From: Phlebopus portentosus
Taxonomy: Eukaryota; Basidiomycota; Agaricomycetes; Boletales; Boletinellaceae
Direction of reading: 5' to 3'
NCBI GenBank assembly: GCA_037892935.1
Contig: JAYXKI010000010.1
Location: 1,302,001-1,366,000, forward strand
Length of the DNA stretch: 64,000 nt
Under the pieces are notes generated by a model. That model made no database searches and was not told the origin of the DNA. It saw only the letters and a list, made by a program, of their open reading frames with translations. The translations under genes and the position numbers were made by a program. Positions 45,372 to 56,782 of the stretch are shown piece by piece. Within the stretch, counting starts at the first letter, position 1, and the number at the start of each line of letters is the position of its first letter.

Positions 45372-47530
45372 ATGAGCAGTCTCCCTATTCTCGACCTGCG
45401 CGACGCGTACCTGTCCGTAGTTGCAGGTGCTCTGGTACGTTCTTTCGCATTCTTAATCGTCATTTGTGTCAACGATTTTTGCTTCCGCAGATCGTTCACT
45501 TGATCTACATGAAATCTGAAGTGCAGCCCTCGAGCTACTTCCCGACTTTCCTTTTGCTCATTGCAACTCCGTTTCTGTGCTCGTCCTTCCTCATCGCTCA
45601 CTTCGCTTCAGCAACGACAGCTTACCTAGCTGGTTTTGCGACGTTCTATGTATCGCTCTTGACTAGCATCGCATGCTACCGCCTTTCTCCATGGCATCCA
45701 TTGGCAAAGTACCCTGGCCCTGTTTTGGCGAAGCTTCCAAAATTCTGGATTCTGTATATGATTTGGAAAGGCAAGCAATTGAATGTCGTCACGGGCTTGC
45801 ACAAAAAGTATGGCACACATGTGCGCCATGGTGAGTCTTCTCGTAGTTCTGAGTTCTAGAGCTTTCGAACTTGCTTGAAAATAGGGCCGAACGAGCCTTC
45901 TATTGCCGATGCGGATCTTCTGCCTGCGCTGCTCGCACCTGATATGCCCCGGGGACCTAGTATGTATTTCCTTGCTTGTGTCGCTCATTTTCATGACTAA
46001 ATAACTCCGACAGTGTGGGATGGTCGTCGTAACCCTGACGCGGAGCCAATTTGATTGCTACGAGGAGCAGAGAGGACCACGCGCGAGAGCGGGTTGCATG
46101 GACACATGCCTTTAGCACTGCTTCGCTACGCGAGTACCAACCTGCTATTACCCGTCGCGCCGGTTAATTGGCGGAGGAGCTCGAGAAGCGTGCCCTTACC
46201 GGAGAGACGGTCGACTTGGTTAACTAGATGATCTGCTTCGCGTGAGTTCTTGTCAGTTTGTCGTTCGGATCAGATGGATTTAAATTCTTGCATACATTTA
46301 CAGATTCGATTTCATGGGTGATATGGCGTGAGTTTCTCACTATGCAAATGTCATTTCAAAGACTGACAGATTGCGGAAGATTTGGCGGAGGTTTCGAACT
46401 CATGCGTGACGGAGATGTGAATGGACTATGGAAGATGATGGTTGATTGGATCGAGTACCCTTATTTTGACATTCACTACTTCCTGCAATAGTGTCATTGC
46501 TTGGCAGATGCATATTCCGTGGGCTACGCGCCTTCTGCTCAAGATTCCATTTGCGACGGAAGCAGTCGTCAAGTTCCGAAACTTTACCATTCAATGTGCA
46601 AAGCAGCGTCAAGAGAAGGGCTCGAGTGCGAAGGATCTTTTTAACCATCTCGTAAGCTGGGTTGTATTATTAGGACGGTCAGTATCGCTCACGTAGTACC
46701 GTTTCTCAGATTGGCGAAGGCAAAGATGACGATTCGAAATGACTCAAGCCCAGCTTAACGAGCTTGTAGTCAGCGGCGAACTTGCGATCGTCGCGGGTTC
46801 GGATACGGCTTCCACGACACTCAGTGGCGTATTCTTCTACCTACTCACGCACCCGGAATGACTATGATCGCCTTCGCAAAGAAGTCGATACCGTATTCCC
46901 ACCTGGTGAAGGTGAACCGTTCGATGGTGCGCGTCTTGCGGAGATGAAGTGTCTGAATGCTGTGATGTGCGTTTCTTCGTCGCGAATGTACTCCATGATG
47001 ACCGAGAGTTAACGTTCTTGTTCATAGTAATGAAACGCTCCGCATTCAATCCAGCGCGCGCTCCGGAGAAGGGCATGGGCGGAAAATGGATCTGCAAGGA
47101 GTGCGTACAATAATTGCTGATGACTGCACCGAGTTTCCAGACACGTAACAAAATTGACACAGTTACATCCCTGAGGGCACCGCTGTGAGCATTCCTCCTT
47201 ACGTCCCGCACTACAACCCAAAGTACTTATCGCCATATGCAGCCCGACTCTTTCTTGCCAGAGCGCTGGCTTAATTCTGAGAAAATGCTGGGCAGCGAGA
47301 AGGTCGTGCACTATTATCCAGCATTCATTCCATTCAGCGCAGGCCACGCAAACTGTGCTGGAAAAAACCTCGCGATGGCGGAGATGCGAGTGGTGACTGC
47401 TCTGCTCATGCAGAAGTTTGATATACGCTTCGCTCGGGGATACGACCCTGCTCGCTGGACTCGCGAGATGATCGACTTGTTTGTTATGGAGCCTAGTGAG
47501 CTGCCTGTCGTCATCACTCTGAGAGAGTGA
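45372..47530 (+). pseudogene. Cytochrome P450 pseudogene
   Basis: Spliced pieces read as a fungal P450: an N-terminal membrane part (MSSLPILDLRDAYLSVVAGA), the hinge YRLSPWHPLAKYPGPVLAKL, GLHKKYGTHVRHGPNEPSI, the I-helix-like VAGSDTASTTLSGVFFYLL, the ExxR motif NETLRI, LPERWL, and the heme loop FSAGHANCAGKNLAMAE with its Cys. It is broken by a one-base loss near 46052 (after GAEP), a TAA near 46168 (CAA expected), a TAG near 46226 (Trp expected), a frameshift near 46741, another near 46860 and one near 47240. With this many lesions it cannot make a full enzyme. Confidence 0.88.
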
Positions 47531-48005
47531 GACGTGCTTTTGGAGGATGATTTTTAATTGCTTGCATGTGGAATAGAATAATTCAATGTATTGTAAATTT
47601 AAGTTCGGAGCTTCGTGCCTGAATTCACGTTCGTTTTACTTTGGAAATGATCTCTATAAGTCCGTCCGCATTGAGCCATGTCGATCACTTGCGATTTCCC
47701 TGCGGATTACATTTCTTCCGAACCAATTCAATGGCTTGCTTGTTTCTTAATCCAACCTTCATGATCACCTTCTGTAGCACCTTGCAGAATCAGGCCACGC
47801 GAGCCTGTACGTACTTGCGGCTTGGGAAGACTCGAAGCTCCCGCTTCATGTCTGAAGCTGGGTTTCTGTGATGGCTCAGGGTTCGCTTCAAATTTGGCGA
47901 AGAACGTACTGCACAGCTCAGGTCTTAGGCGGAGAAGCACACATATGCGCTTTTCCTCACGCCCATCGTGGCCCCAAGGTTTGAATGTGTTCCGACCCTG
48001 TATTG
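47531..48005. other. Intergenic stretch, no gene seen
   Basis: Region after the P450 pseudogene stop. Short overlapping frames only. Confidence 0.35.
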
Positions 48006-48203
48006 TCAGTGCCCGAGGGGTATAAAGATCATACTTGTCATGAAGCTCCTTGAGATCCAGGTGGAGTTTTCCCCTTGTGTAATCCAGAGCTTCGATATTT
48101 TAGCAAATACGGGACCTGGATACTTCGCGAGAGGATGCCATGGCGAAAGTCGATACAAAATAATACTTGTAGCCAATGAAAAGTAGAAAGTAGTACTAAC
48201 CAT
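48006..48203 (-). pseudogene. Fragment of a cytochrome P450 N-terminal part
   Basis: The minus strand reads FYFSLATSIILYRLSPWHPL, then AKYPGPVFAKISKLWITQG, closely matching the membrane-hinge region of the P450 pseudogene at 45372-47530 (FYVSLLTSIACYRLSPWHPL). After KLWITQGK the frame shifts, with KLHLDLKELHDKYD in the next frame. No further P450 motif follows. It is an isolated, inverted scrap of a related gene. Confidence 0.75.
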
Positions 48204-48236
48204 AACGTGGCGATTTAACCACTAATCGACAGAGAC
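48202..48236 (-). repeat. Copy of the 5' half of tRNA-His
   Basis: 35 nt that match positions 1-35 of the tRNA-His at 44981-45051 (plus-strand 45017-45051) at 32 of 35 positions. The copy stops inside the anticodon loop and has no 3' half. It directly abuts the P450 scrap on the same strand. Confidence 0.75.
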
Positions 48237-48776
48237 TTATAGAAGGATAGGGATAAGGTACCAATATAATCAAATTTGGCATACATACACTTCGAACCTA
48301 AACAACACTGAGGGCTAGTAGAGAAATTCGCCAGGCCAAAGCCTTGAAGCGTGAGTAGAGAACTTCATATATGGAAAAAGAGAGCACGTGGTGTGGAGAA
48401 ATCGGCATGGAAATGGCCAGGAAATAGAGGAAGGAAGACGACTGTGCGAAGGCCGAGAGACCGGTCTCGCTAGCCAGGAACCCGCACGAACTAGTCGGTG
48501 CTTGAGAAGGTGCATACTGTCTTTGTCCTTTTTCTCAATGACTGAACAACAAAGAAACGAAATCTACATGTTTTTTTTCTTGATATTCAGACATTCGTTA
48601 GCTTGGCGAGCACGCGATTATCGACGACGATCAGCTTGTGTTAAGTATGTTATGATCATAGTGAGCGCACTATCTCAGCTTCCAAGCACGAACAATAACC
48701 ATGCGACGTAGCGACTTCTCTTTCTTAGTCCGCATGGTTCTCGCGTCTTCTTTTCTCGCACTGATGGAACCGCAGC
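48237..48776. other. Intergenic stretch, no gene seen
   Basis: About 540 bp between the tRNA half and the sedolisin promoter. No supported coding frame. Confidence 0.35.
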
Positions 48777-48784
48777 TATATAAA
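48777..48784 (+). promoter_or_regulatory. Putative TATA box of the sedolisin gene
   Basis: TATATAAA, 132 bp before the ATG at 48916, with a pyrimidine-rich tract (T run at about 48889-48899) between it and the start codon. Position and sequence fit a core promoter, not tested. Confidence 0.5.
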
Positions 48785-48915
48785 TGTGCCAGCCACTTCG
48801 TCATCCGTTAGCCAGAGTAAAGGCGTTGCCAGCTCTCGGGCTCTCCCTTGTCGTCTGCCTGGGTTTGCTCTGCTGCTCCGCTTGTCTCTTTTTTTTTTTC
48901 GGTTTGCTCTGAATT

Positions 48916-51232
48916 ATGCTATCTTTTCGTTGGGAGGCCTGGGCGTTTCTTCCTCTAGCGGTTTTCGCGTCTCCCCTCGACAAGCGCTGGGATGACTTTC
49001 AGGTCAAGCATGCGTGGGTCGCCGTCCCGAACGGCTGGGTCGTCCATTCTGCCGATGCTCCCCCGGACCATGTCCTAGATATGCGTATTGGATTAAAGCA
49101 AGATAAATTTGAGCAGCTTGTGGACGAGTTGTATCAAGTTAGTGATCCCAGGCATGAACGGTGCGCATATAGTCAATTTTTTTCTGCGACGATATAGTTG
49201 GAATTAATCATCGAAATGTCAGCTATGGTGCACATTTATCGAAGGAGGATGTGGAAAGACTCGTTGCACCTCATGAGGATACCGGTAAGCATACGATCCT
49301 TTAAGGCTTCCAGAGGAACACGTTTCAATATGGACCGTTTATCTATATTCCCAATACGTGAGCGCGTTATTGACGATCAGAAATGAATTTACAGTGAATA
49401 CCGTCGAAGCATGGCTTACTCACCATGGCATTGATCTTTCCTCGGTTCAGCGCTCTCCGGCGGGCGACTGGCTCTCCCTGTCTATTCCCGTCTCACAAGC
49501 CGAGCGTATGCTCTCCGCAAAGTACAGTGTCTTCCACAACCCTTCATCGGAAGCGTATCTCGTGCGAACGACATCATATTCGCTTCCCTCGGAGCTTCAT
49601 CGACACGTCTCGGTTGTCGCGCCGACGACATATTTTGGACAAATGCGTCCAATGAGAGCGACGAGCTTCGTGCAAGATGATGTTCCTTCGATCAGCGATG
49701 CGGAGGCCGCTGCGCAGCGCGAAGCAGTTGGCACGCTGAGCATTGGACAATTGGCGACAGTACCCACGAGTTGCAATAATCAGATCACGCCTTCATGTCT
49801 GAAAGCCTTGTACAATACGACAGGTTATACTCCACAGGCGACGGACACCAATAAGCTTGGTGTTGCAGGGTATCTTGACGAGTTTGCCAATGACGCGGAT
49901 CTGCAGGTGTGTACCAGCGTCTATATACATCTTCTATTTGATAGGCGCCCAGAGGGATTAACCTAGATTGTATTTGTCGACATTAGACTTTCTTCCAGCG
50001 CTTCTTGCCTGACGCAGTCGGGACAACATTCACTCATGTTCAGGTGAATGGCGGAGGGAACGACCAGAACGACCCGGGAGTGGAAGCCAACCTTGACATC
50101 CAATACACCGAGGGTATCAGTTTTCCGACGCCGAATATTTACTTCAGCACTGGTGGCGAGCCACCGTTCATTCCGGACTCGACAACACCGACAAACACGA
50201 ATGAGCCATACCTTGACTGGCTCAACTTCATTTTGGCTCAGGATGATGCGGACTTACCGCAGACGTTCACGACAAGTTATGGCGAGAATGAGCAGACGGT
50301 TCCGGAAGATTTTGCCACGACTGTATGCTCTCTTTTCGCCCAGCTTGGTTCGCGAGGGGCCAGTATCATGTTCAGCAGTGGGGACAGTGGTGTAGGTGGC
50401 GGTGATTGCAAGACAAATGATGGGACGAATACAACACAATTCCAGCCCGCTTTCCCGGCAGGCTGTGAGCATCTCCTTTCTTCTCTGGACTTGGTCTTCA
50501 TGCTGATCAGTGATTTGGAAGGCCCGTTCGTGACGAGTGTTGGTGGCACGATCCGCGTCGACCCAGAGGTCGCAGTTAGCTTCAGCGGAGGTGGCTTCTC
50601 GAACTACTTCGCCCAGCCTAGCTACCAGACGTCGGCCGTTTCCACCTTCCTCAACCAACTTGGCTCGACGAATGCCGGCTTGTTCAAGTCCGTCTGTTTC
50701 TATCCCGCATTCCGTTTTGCCTTGGTGTATTGTATCTCATCAATTTTTTCTTCAAAACCAGCACTAGCGGAAGAGCGTATCCTGATGTCGCCGCACAGGG
50801 CCAAAACGTAAGGACCGAGACAGTCTTGCACAGAGCATTCGTGTTTGGCTGATTCTTGATCAGTTCCAGGTCGTCGTTGGCGGACGCACGTTTTCCGTCG
50901 GTGGTACCAGTGCCAGTTCCCCTGTAAGAATTCATCCCACTCTTGAATTTTCTTATTGTAGTTGCTTTACGCTGATACTCGAAGTCTGTCAGACCTTCGC
51001 AGGTGTGGTCAGCCTCTTGAACGACTTCCGGATCGCTTCTGGCAAGGCCCCACTTGGTTTCCTCAATCCTCTGCTTTATTCCACCGGTGCCGCTGGACTG
51101 AATGACATTACCTCCGGCAGCAATCCAGGCTGTGGTACGAATGGCTTCTCCGCTGTGACTGGATGGGATCCTGTAACCGGACTGGGAACGCCGGACTTCG
51201 GTAAATTGCAGGCGATAGTTGCAGATGCATAG
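48916..51232 (+). CDS. Sedolisin-type tripeptidyl peptidase (S53), secreted
   Basis: Eight exons give 596 aa: 48916-49160, 49223-49284, 49395-49906, 49999-50464, 50522-50687, 50768-50807, 50864-50923 and 50993-51232. A signal peptide (FLPLAVFASPLDKRW) leads to a pro-kumamolisin activation domain (VPNGWVVHSADAPPDHVLDM, RYGAHLSKEDVERLVAPHED, LSIPVSQAERMLSAKYSVF). The mature part carries the S53 residues: Glu302 and Asp306 in GVEANLDIQY, the oxyanion Asp402 in SSGDSGVG and the nucleophile Ser513 in GGTSASSP. A calcium-site tail follows (GWDPVTGLGTPDF). Such acid peptidases digest external protein in wood- and litter-decay fungi. All key residues are intact. Confidence 0.95.
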
Positions 51233-52002
51233 TCGCTATTCAGTTGGCGGGGTAGCATCAAGATTAGCTGTTTGATTATATTTCGAGGGTTAGGAACTGT
51301 GAGGAGCGCTGGATGGCAATTGCACTGCGGATGGATGGAAATTTGAATTGTTGTAGAGTCGAATCCTTTTGGGTCAATGGCACTTTTAGGAATAACATGT
51401 TGGCCTGACGAAACTGTTACTAAGAATGCCCGACGTTCTCCGTCTGCAAGCGGGCAAAGATAGGCACAGTATACCCAAGTTAAACGTCAGTCGCTTGCTG
51501 AGGTGTGATATCTTCATCAATCTCCAAACATATCTTTTCCTCGCATCAGCATCAAGAGCCTAAATTTCGAAAATAGGAAATGGAAAGCCAAGTATGGTTG
51601 CTAGCCCGGCGGGAATTAGCCATGATCTCAAGGGAGTCGTGATCTGTTGTGATGCGCTCGAGGTTGCTTCCGCGCGTCGCCTCACCATTCATTAAATATC
51701 AGCTGAAGAACCAGGCAAGTCCCGAGGAGCCAAGATATCGCCTCTTAAAAGAAGCATCCGTCGGCTACTTCCAGTGCAGATAGATCCTGTCTCGCCTTGA
51801 ATGACCCAATAGGCAGTTTAATCTTGATCTCGGACCTAATCGTAGATTAAATGACAACGCCGGAATCGGAACCGGAGAGCTTCAATTACGTTTAAGCGGG
51901 TTGTAATGGATAAGGTGGCTGATTCATATATACAGAGAGCGGTGTTAGGTGATTGAGTGTCAAGTCGGGGGACCAAGGAGGAAAAAAAGGGAAAGTGAAT
52001 GC
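51233..52002. other. Intergenic stretch between convergent genes, no gene seen
   Basis: 770 bp where the sedolisin gene and the minus-strand TFIIIC gene converge. It should hold two 3' UTRs. No supported frame. Confidence 0.4.
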
Positions 52003-55000
52003 TTAGAGGATGCGCACAAATCGGTTGCCACAATAAAGACAGAACCGCGCGGCTTCCAGAAGCTCGTCGACAAGCCAACTACGGCCTGCGTCCGGGATCC
52101 AGAGATTGCTCGTGGGCGGAAGTCCAGCACTGGCAGAGGGATCTGTAGTACTACTCCCAGCTGGGCCCTGAGTGCGCGAGGACGGCGCAAGAAATGCCTT
52201 GCGAGTACATCCAGTGCACGTGCGAACCATGGGCGTAGCAAGCACAAACGACGTAATTGAGCATCGTGCTAGTTGTTTTAATAAAGCAAGGAAGTTAGGC
52301 CAATGTAAGTAAAAGGAAGAAATAATAATCAGAGCTCACCCCAAGTATGACCATTGGGACAAATTGCCGTGAGTAAGTTTTCCAGTGGAATTGGGGAATG
52401 GCATGCAGGGCACATCTCTGTGAGACCGAATGCGTCTGGATCGACGTCGGAAAACCTGACTTTTGTGGCATCGCTGAGCGCATGGGCCTCAGTCGTAAGA
52501 TCTTCTGGCGAGCCTGCCAGAAGACTCTGGACAATGACACGCATAAGGAACGGTAGTTCTTGTTCTAGTGAAATCACATTAGAACAAGACTTCTGATTTT
52601 CCAAATTATATCGATGGCTTTGACCCACCTGTCAGAGACTCGATTATAGCAGCTAGATGTCGTACAAGGATTCGCATGAAGCGGTGAGAGATACTACTCA
52701 GAAGTGTCTGGGCGGCTCCGCCGAATTGGTCTCGTATTTCTTCGCTAGGAGCCATTTTCTACTTGTCCAGTAATGCAATGAAATCAAATTCAGACAGCGA
52801 CTGAAACCCACCTACCCAGCAATAGTCTGCAATAGCCAGACGCAAGCGAAATGAATGGAAGGTATCCCAACCATACAATTCAATGGCCAGGTTTCGTCTG
52901 ATTGCCCGTTTGATCTCTTCGTCTATCCCCCTTGACCAACGCGGCAGTCCATTGGCGTAGTTTGCGTCATCTAGACCAGGAGATAATAGTGGCAGCACAC
53001 GGGTCCATACAACATCGAATGTCTTGCGCTGACACAAGTGCAAGAGTATAGGTCTCAAAACGGACGAAGGAGCATATCCTAAGACTTTGTAGATTGTGCA
53101 GTGAGCAACATTTAAGTCAGTCTCTCAGATGCCCGATCAAGGGAAAGTCATACTTGAACGCGGTCTTTCAAATGTACTAGACATATAAGACAGCAATATA
53201 TCATGCTCTTTGGGATTCTGCCATAATCGTGCTACGACAAGCATAGAATTATGCTTGGCATCGTGCTTGTACGAGAAATCGGTAGGTCGACGTGTTCTTG
53301 ATTATCACGACAATGAACGGGGGGAGAGAAAGAATGAGACTACAGTCCAGATCAAGTGACAAGAACTTGGACTCACTCATGTAACCAGAGGATGGTACCG
53401 AGTCCGTCAAAATCGACTACACCACTTATCCTACCCACATCAATGTGTCGTAAGGAACCGCCCTCAGCTTGCGCGATAGCTCTTCGGGTTGTGTGAGAGA
53501 GCTGTGTCGAATTAATCCCGTTTGTGCTCGCTTCCGAATCGAAAGCTCCAATATTCTGCGCTTGCCCAGTTGCATCCAGACTCGGCGAGCTACAAGCGTC
53601 GCGTACGACATGAATCGAACCATCAAAGAGTGCCACGATCAGAACGTCGTTCTCCGTGTCGGCCAACCGCACCAGTCCAGAGACGGGATAGAATGGCGAC
53701 GAATCCACAGACGTCACTTGTCTTTGGACATGCAGAATGCCCAACATCTCACCTTTTGGCGATGATGTAACACCTTCCGTTATTGTGACGCTTATCCGGT
53801 AAAAATGAAATAATCCGGGCTTTGCATAGAATAAGGTGGGCTTGATCAAGGGAGCAGAGGCGAAAAGAATGATCAATAATAATACGTGTGTATCGAAGTA
53901 AATATCGATAAATTACTTTCTCTTGAGGTACTTCCGGGCGGTCAATCCAGGCCAATGCGGTAATACCTCTCCTATCCGGATCTGATGGATGAGCATCCAG
54001 CACGCTGAACTCGGCATGCACCGTAAAAGTCGGAGGAAAAGAACTGGAAAATGACGAAGCTTCGAGGTGCTGGCGGACGTGTATTAGGATGATTGCACCG
54101 CTTGCAAGGCCGCAAGCAAGAAACGATTCGCCTAAAAAAGACCATCAGAAATACCCATTTCAGTCGATGTATACGTGATGGACAATGGAAGCATCTGCGT
54201 GATGCATCTACTGACTGTGATAAGGTTCGTACGACTTCCAAGCACCCCAAGCCAGATGAACGACCCATTCATCTGCAACTTGAAGGACATGAATGGGCTT
54301 CAAATTTCGCTCCCCATCATACCTAACCAAAAGAATAGTAAATACATACTTGAGAAATGATGAAAGCTAAGATGAGTGATGAGATGAATAATTTCTTGGT
54401 TAAGTGCGATAGCACAACGCCCTGCAGCAAATGGGAGAATTCGCATGTACCTCATGAATATGACTGATCCGGCGCGGTTTCCCAGCGCTAAAATGGAGCC
54501 GTCAACAAGGATACTTGGACGAACCCCGAAATCTGATTGTTGAGACCAGGCCATGCCTAAATCTCACGAGTTCAGTTCGAAGCTCCACGAACCGTCATGC
54601 TAGAAGCAAGAAACGTACAATTCACTTGAGCCTGAAGCACTTTCAGGAGCAAATGCCGATCCTGCGGACTTCTCTCTTGAGGCGGTGGAAGTTCTTTCAG
54701 GGTAGATGTGATGTCTTGTACCTAACCGTCGCACAAGCCGTAAATAAGTGAATATTGTCTGATCGGACAAAACGGTAATAACTCTAGATCTACCTTCGTC
54801 CATGCTTCCTTGAGGTGATTTTTTGCCGCGAACCAGAGCGTAAGCTCCAAGTTTGTGTCCATGACTACAACCAAGGAGCTAATCACGTATGTACGACACA
54901 TCCGCAGTCGAGAATGATGGATCACCGTTAGGCAAAGTTCAGATTAAGCTCCAAATCATTAAACTGAAACACCACAGACACCCACCCGGAGCCAGTTGAA

Positions 55001-55549
55001 ACATTGCTAAGATTACCCGGAGAGACGGCAACCGAGCGCCACGAGACGTCCAGAGATCCGAGGTTTATTCCACCACATTCTAGGCGTACCGATAAATTAG
55101 TACATGGCACACTGCACATTGTAACAGGAAAACCCAATCTGCAACCACAACATAGCTGGATATGACAGACCTTGAGTATCCGATGGCCAGGAATGGGCAG
55201 TGTTTTTGTCCAGCTTGATCAGATTCCTGTGCCAGCCCAAATCCAAGCCAGGGTCTTTGCTTCCGTGCTCCTGCAGGTTACGTCTATCGGTTTTCAGGAG
55301 CGAGGGATTCTCAAAATTGATGCCCAGGTCCGGAGTCTATTGATCAGAATGACGCGGGAAATTTTGAGTTGATTCTCAAGTAAGCGGTGATCTGTGTGGA
55401 GATGGTTATACCAGAATGAAGACAGCACTTTTTGTGCACACGACGAGTTGACCGTCGCCTGACCACTGTGCACAGGAGATAGACGGCTGAGGACCTGGTG
55501 CGGACAGGTTGAGCGCGGTGAAAATCTCCACATCGGTCATGCCGGTCAT
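52003..55549 (-). CDS. TFIIIC subunit (90-kDa/delta type) with N-terminal WD-like part and C-terminal zinc fingers
   Basis: A multi-exon minus-strand gene. The start is MTGMTDVEIFTALNLSAPG, then SISCAQWSGDGQLVVCTKSA, a WD-repeat-like opening (TFIIIC_delta). The middle exons carry propeller-like lines (LVRLADTENDVLIVALFDGS) and helical blocks (IKRAIRRNLAIELYGWDTF). The end has the TFIIIC zinc-finger: TEMCPACHSPIPLENLLTAI, CPNGHTWARCS, TSFVLATPMVRTCTGC and FCLYCGNRF before the stop. TFIIIC binds tRNA gene boxes and recruits TFIIIB for RNA polymerase III; the human homologue has acetyltransferase activity. I joined the first and last exons but did not verify each inner splice. An alternative ATG exists at 55540. 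Confidence 0.85.
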
Positions 55550-55986
55550 TGATCAATCACAAGATTTTTTTCCCGATGGATTGATCTCCAGTGTAGAAAA
55601 CGTAAAATGGAAAGGGAGCTTTGTGCAAGACTTTCGGTTCCTGGTTGCGATTCCAAGATGATACGAGCTTTGGATCCGTGACTGGTGGAGGTTTATTCCT
55701 CAAGTAACTCGCCGTAGTGCACTTACCAATGATCAAGAAGATGAGCTAGGGAGACCAGAAGATCGCAATGGTCCGAGTCGGAGTTCAAGTCCGTACGTTG
55801 ACGCGTCGCGACGCGACTCCTGTCACGTCACTGTTTTATTCTCACGCTCAGTTTGGTTTCTTTTTCTCTTCTGAGTCTTCTCAGTGGCTCAGCACTACTA
55901 GTGACTGTACAATTACTACTTGTGCATAGCAAAACTTCTAAAAATGACAGTAAGAAATCAAGCCCGAAGAATTTGAGTAGCGCTGA
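55550..55986. other. Divergent promoter region
   Basis: Lies between the start of the TFIIIC gene and the chosen start of the next plus-strand gene. The 5' part of the latter may extend into this region, as a frame without ATG is open from 55853. Confidence 0.4.
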
Positions 55987-56719
55987 AATGTTAGTTCAGG
56001 ATCTAACATTTTGCCATCTGCATATGACAAACCGAGATATGCTTATATTCGAAACATTCGAGAATCCAGCAACCTATCTCAGCGGTGACCTCTCAGATGA
56101 AGGTGAGAAGAGCCATTGGCTCCGACATTATACTGTTTTGGCGCGGGCGCTCAATGGGTGAAAGAGTTGGAGATACCCGTTCATGAAGTTCCTCCAAATC
56201 CAGACGATTCCGACAGTACGTGGAAACATCCCTATCGAGAGATTGATATTACAATTGCTGCTTGATTATATCGTTGTAGTCTTACCCTCGCAGGTCCACC
56301 CATCTTATCCATATGGGAATCCGACGAGTGTAAAGCACCCTGCGAATCGCCCGCGGAAACCAACAGATCCGTCGTCGCGAGCGCTCTTCACAGACCTGGC
56401 TTACGCGGGTGGGGGGACCAACGGTGATTTGCGTTGGAATGACCTTGCACTCGAACGGCTGCTTCCCGTTGATCGAGCGCGGGAGGAGGCTGCCCGCGCA
56501 GCACTTGCGCGAAAAATGGCCAGTGGCGCAACCCAGGGGAATGGATCCGCTGCTGCCGGTCAGCCGCAACAACAACCTGCTGAACCCGGGCAGCAAACTG
56601 AAGGAAGTGAGAGCGATGAAGATGAGGACGATGAAGAAAGTGTTTCTGGCAGCGGAAGCGCAAACGATGAAGACGAAGATGAAAATGAAAATATAGAAGC
56701 CGTTTACGAGGATGAATGA
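55987..56719 (+). pseudogene. Unknown conserved-looking gene with acidic tail, interrupted by an in-frame TGA
   Basis: Reading from MLVQDLTFCHLHMTNRDM, the frame continues through FENPATYLSGDLSDEGEKSH and HYTVLARALNG to a TGA at 56159-56161. In the same frame it goes on with KSWRYPFMKFLQIQTIPT, a 78-nt intron (56216-56293), then VHPSYPYGNPTSVKHPANRP and TDLAYAGGGTNGDLRWNDLA. It ends in a very acidic tail (SESDEDEDDEES ... EAVYEDE). The text on both sides of the TGA looks like one protein, with Trp likely at that codon, so a nonsense change or a sequence error is suspected. The true 5' end is unclear. I do not recognise the family; all function is open. Confidence 0.5.
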
Positions 56720-56782
56720 ACTTGTTGCATTCCGCTATTTGGCGTAATACTATACATATTGGAATGTAGTAATACTACTATG

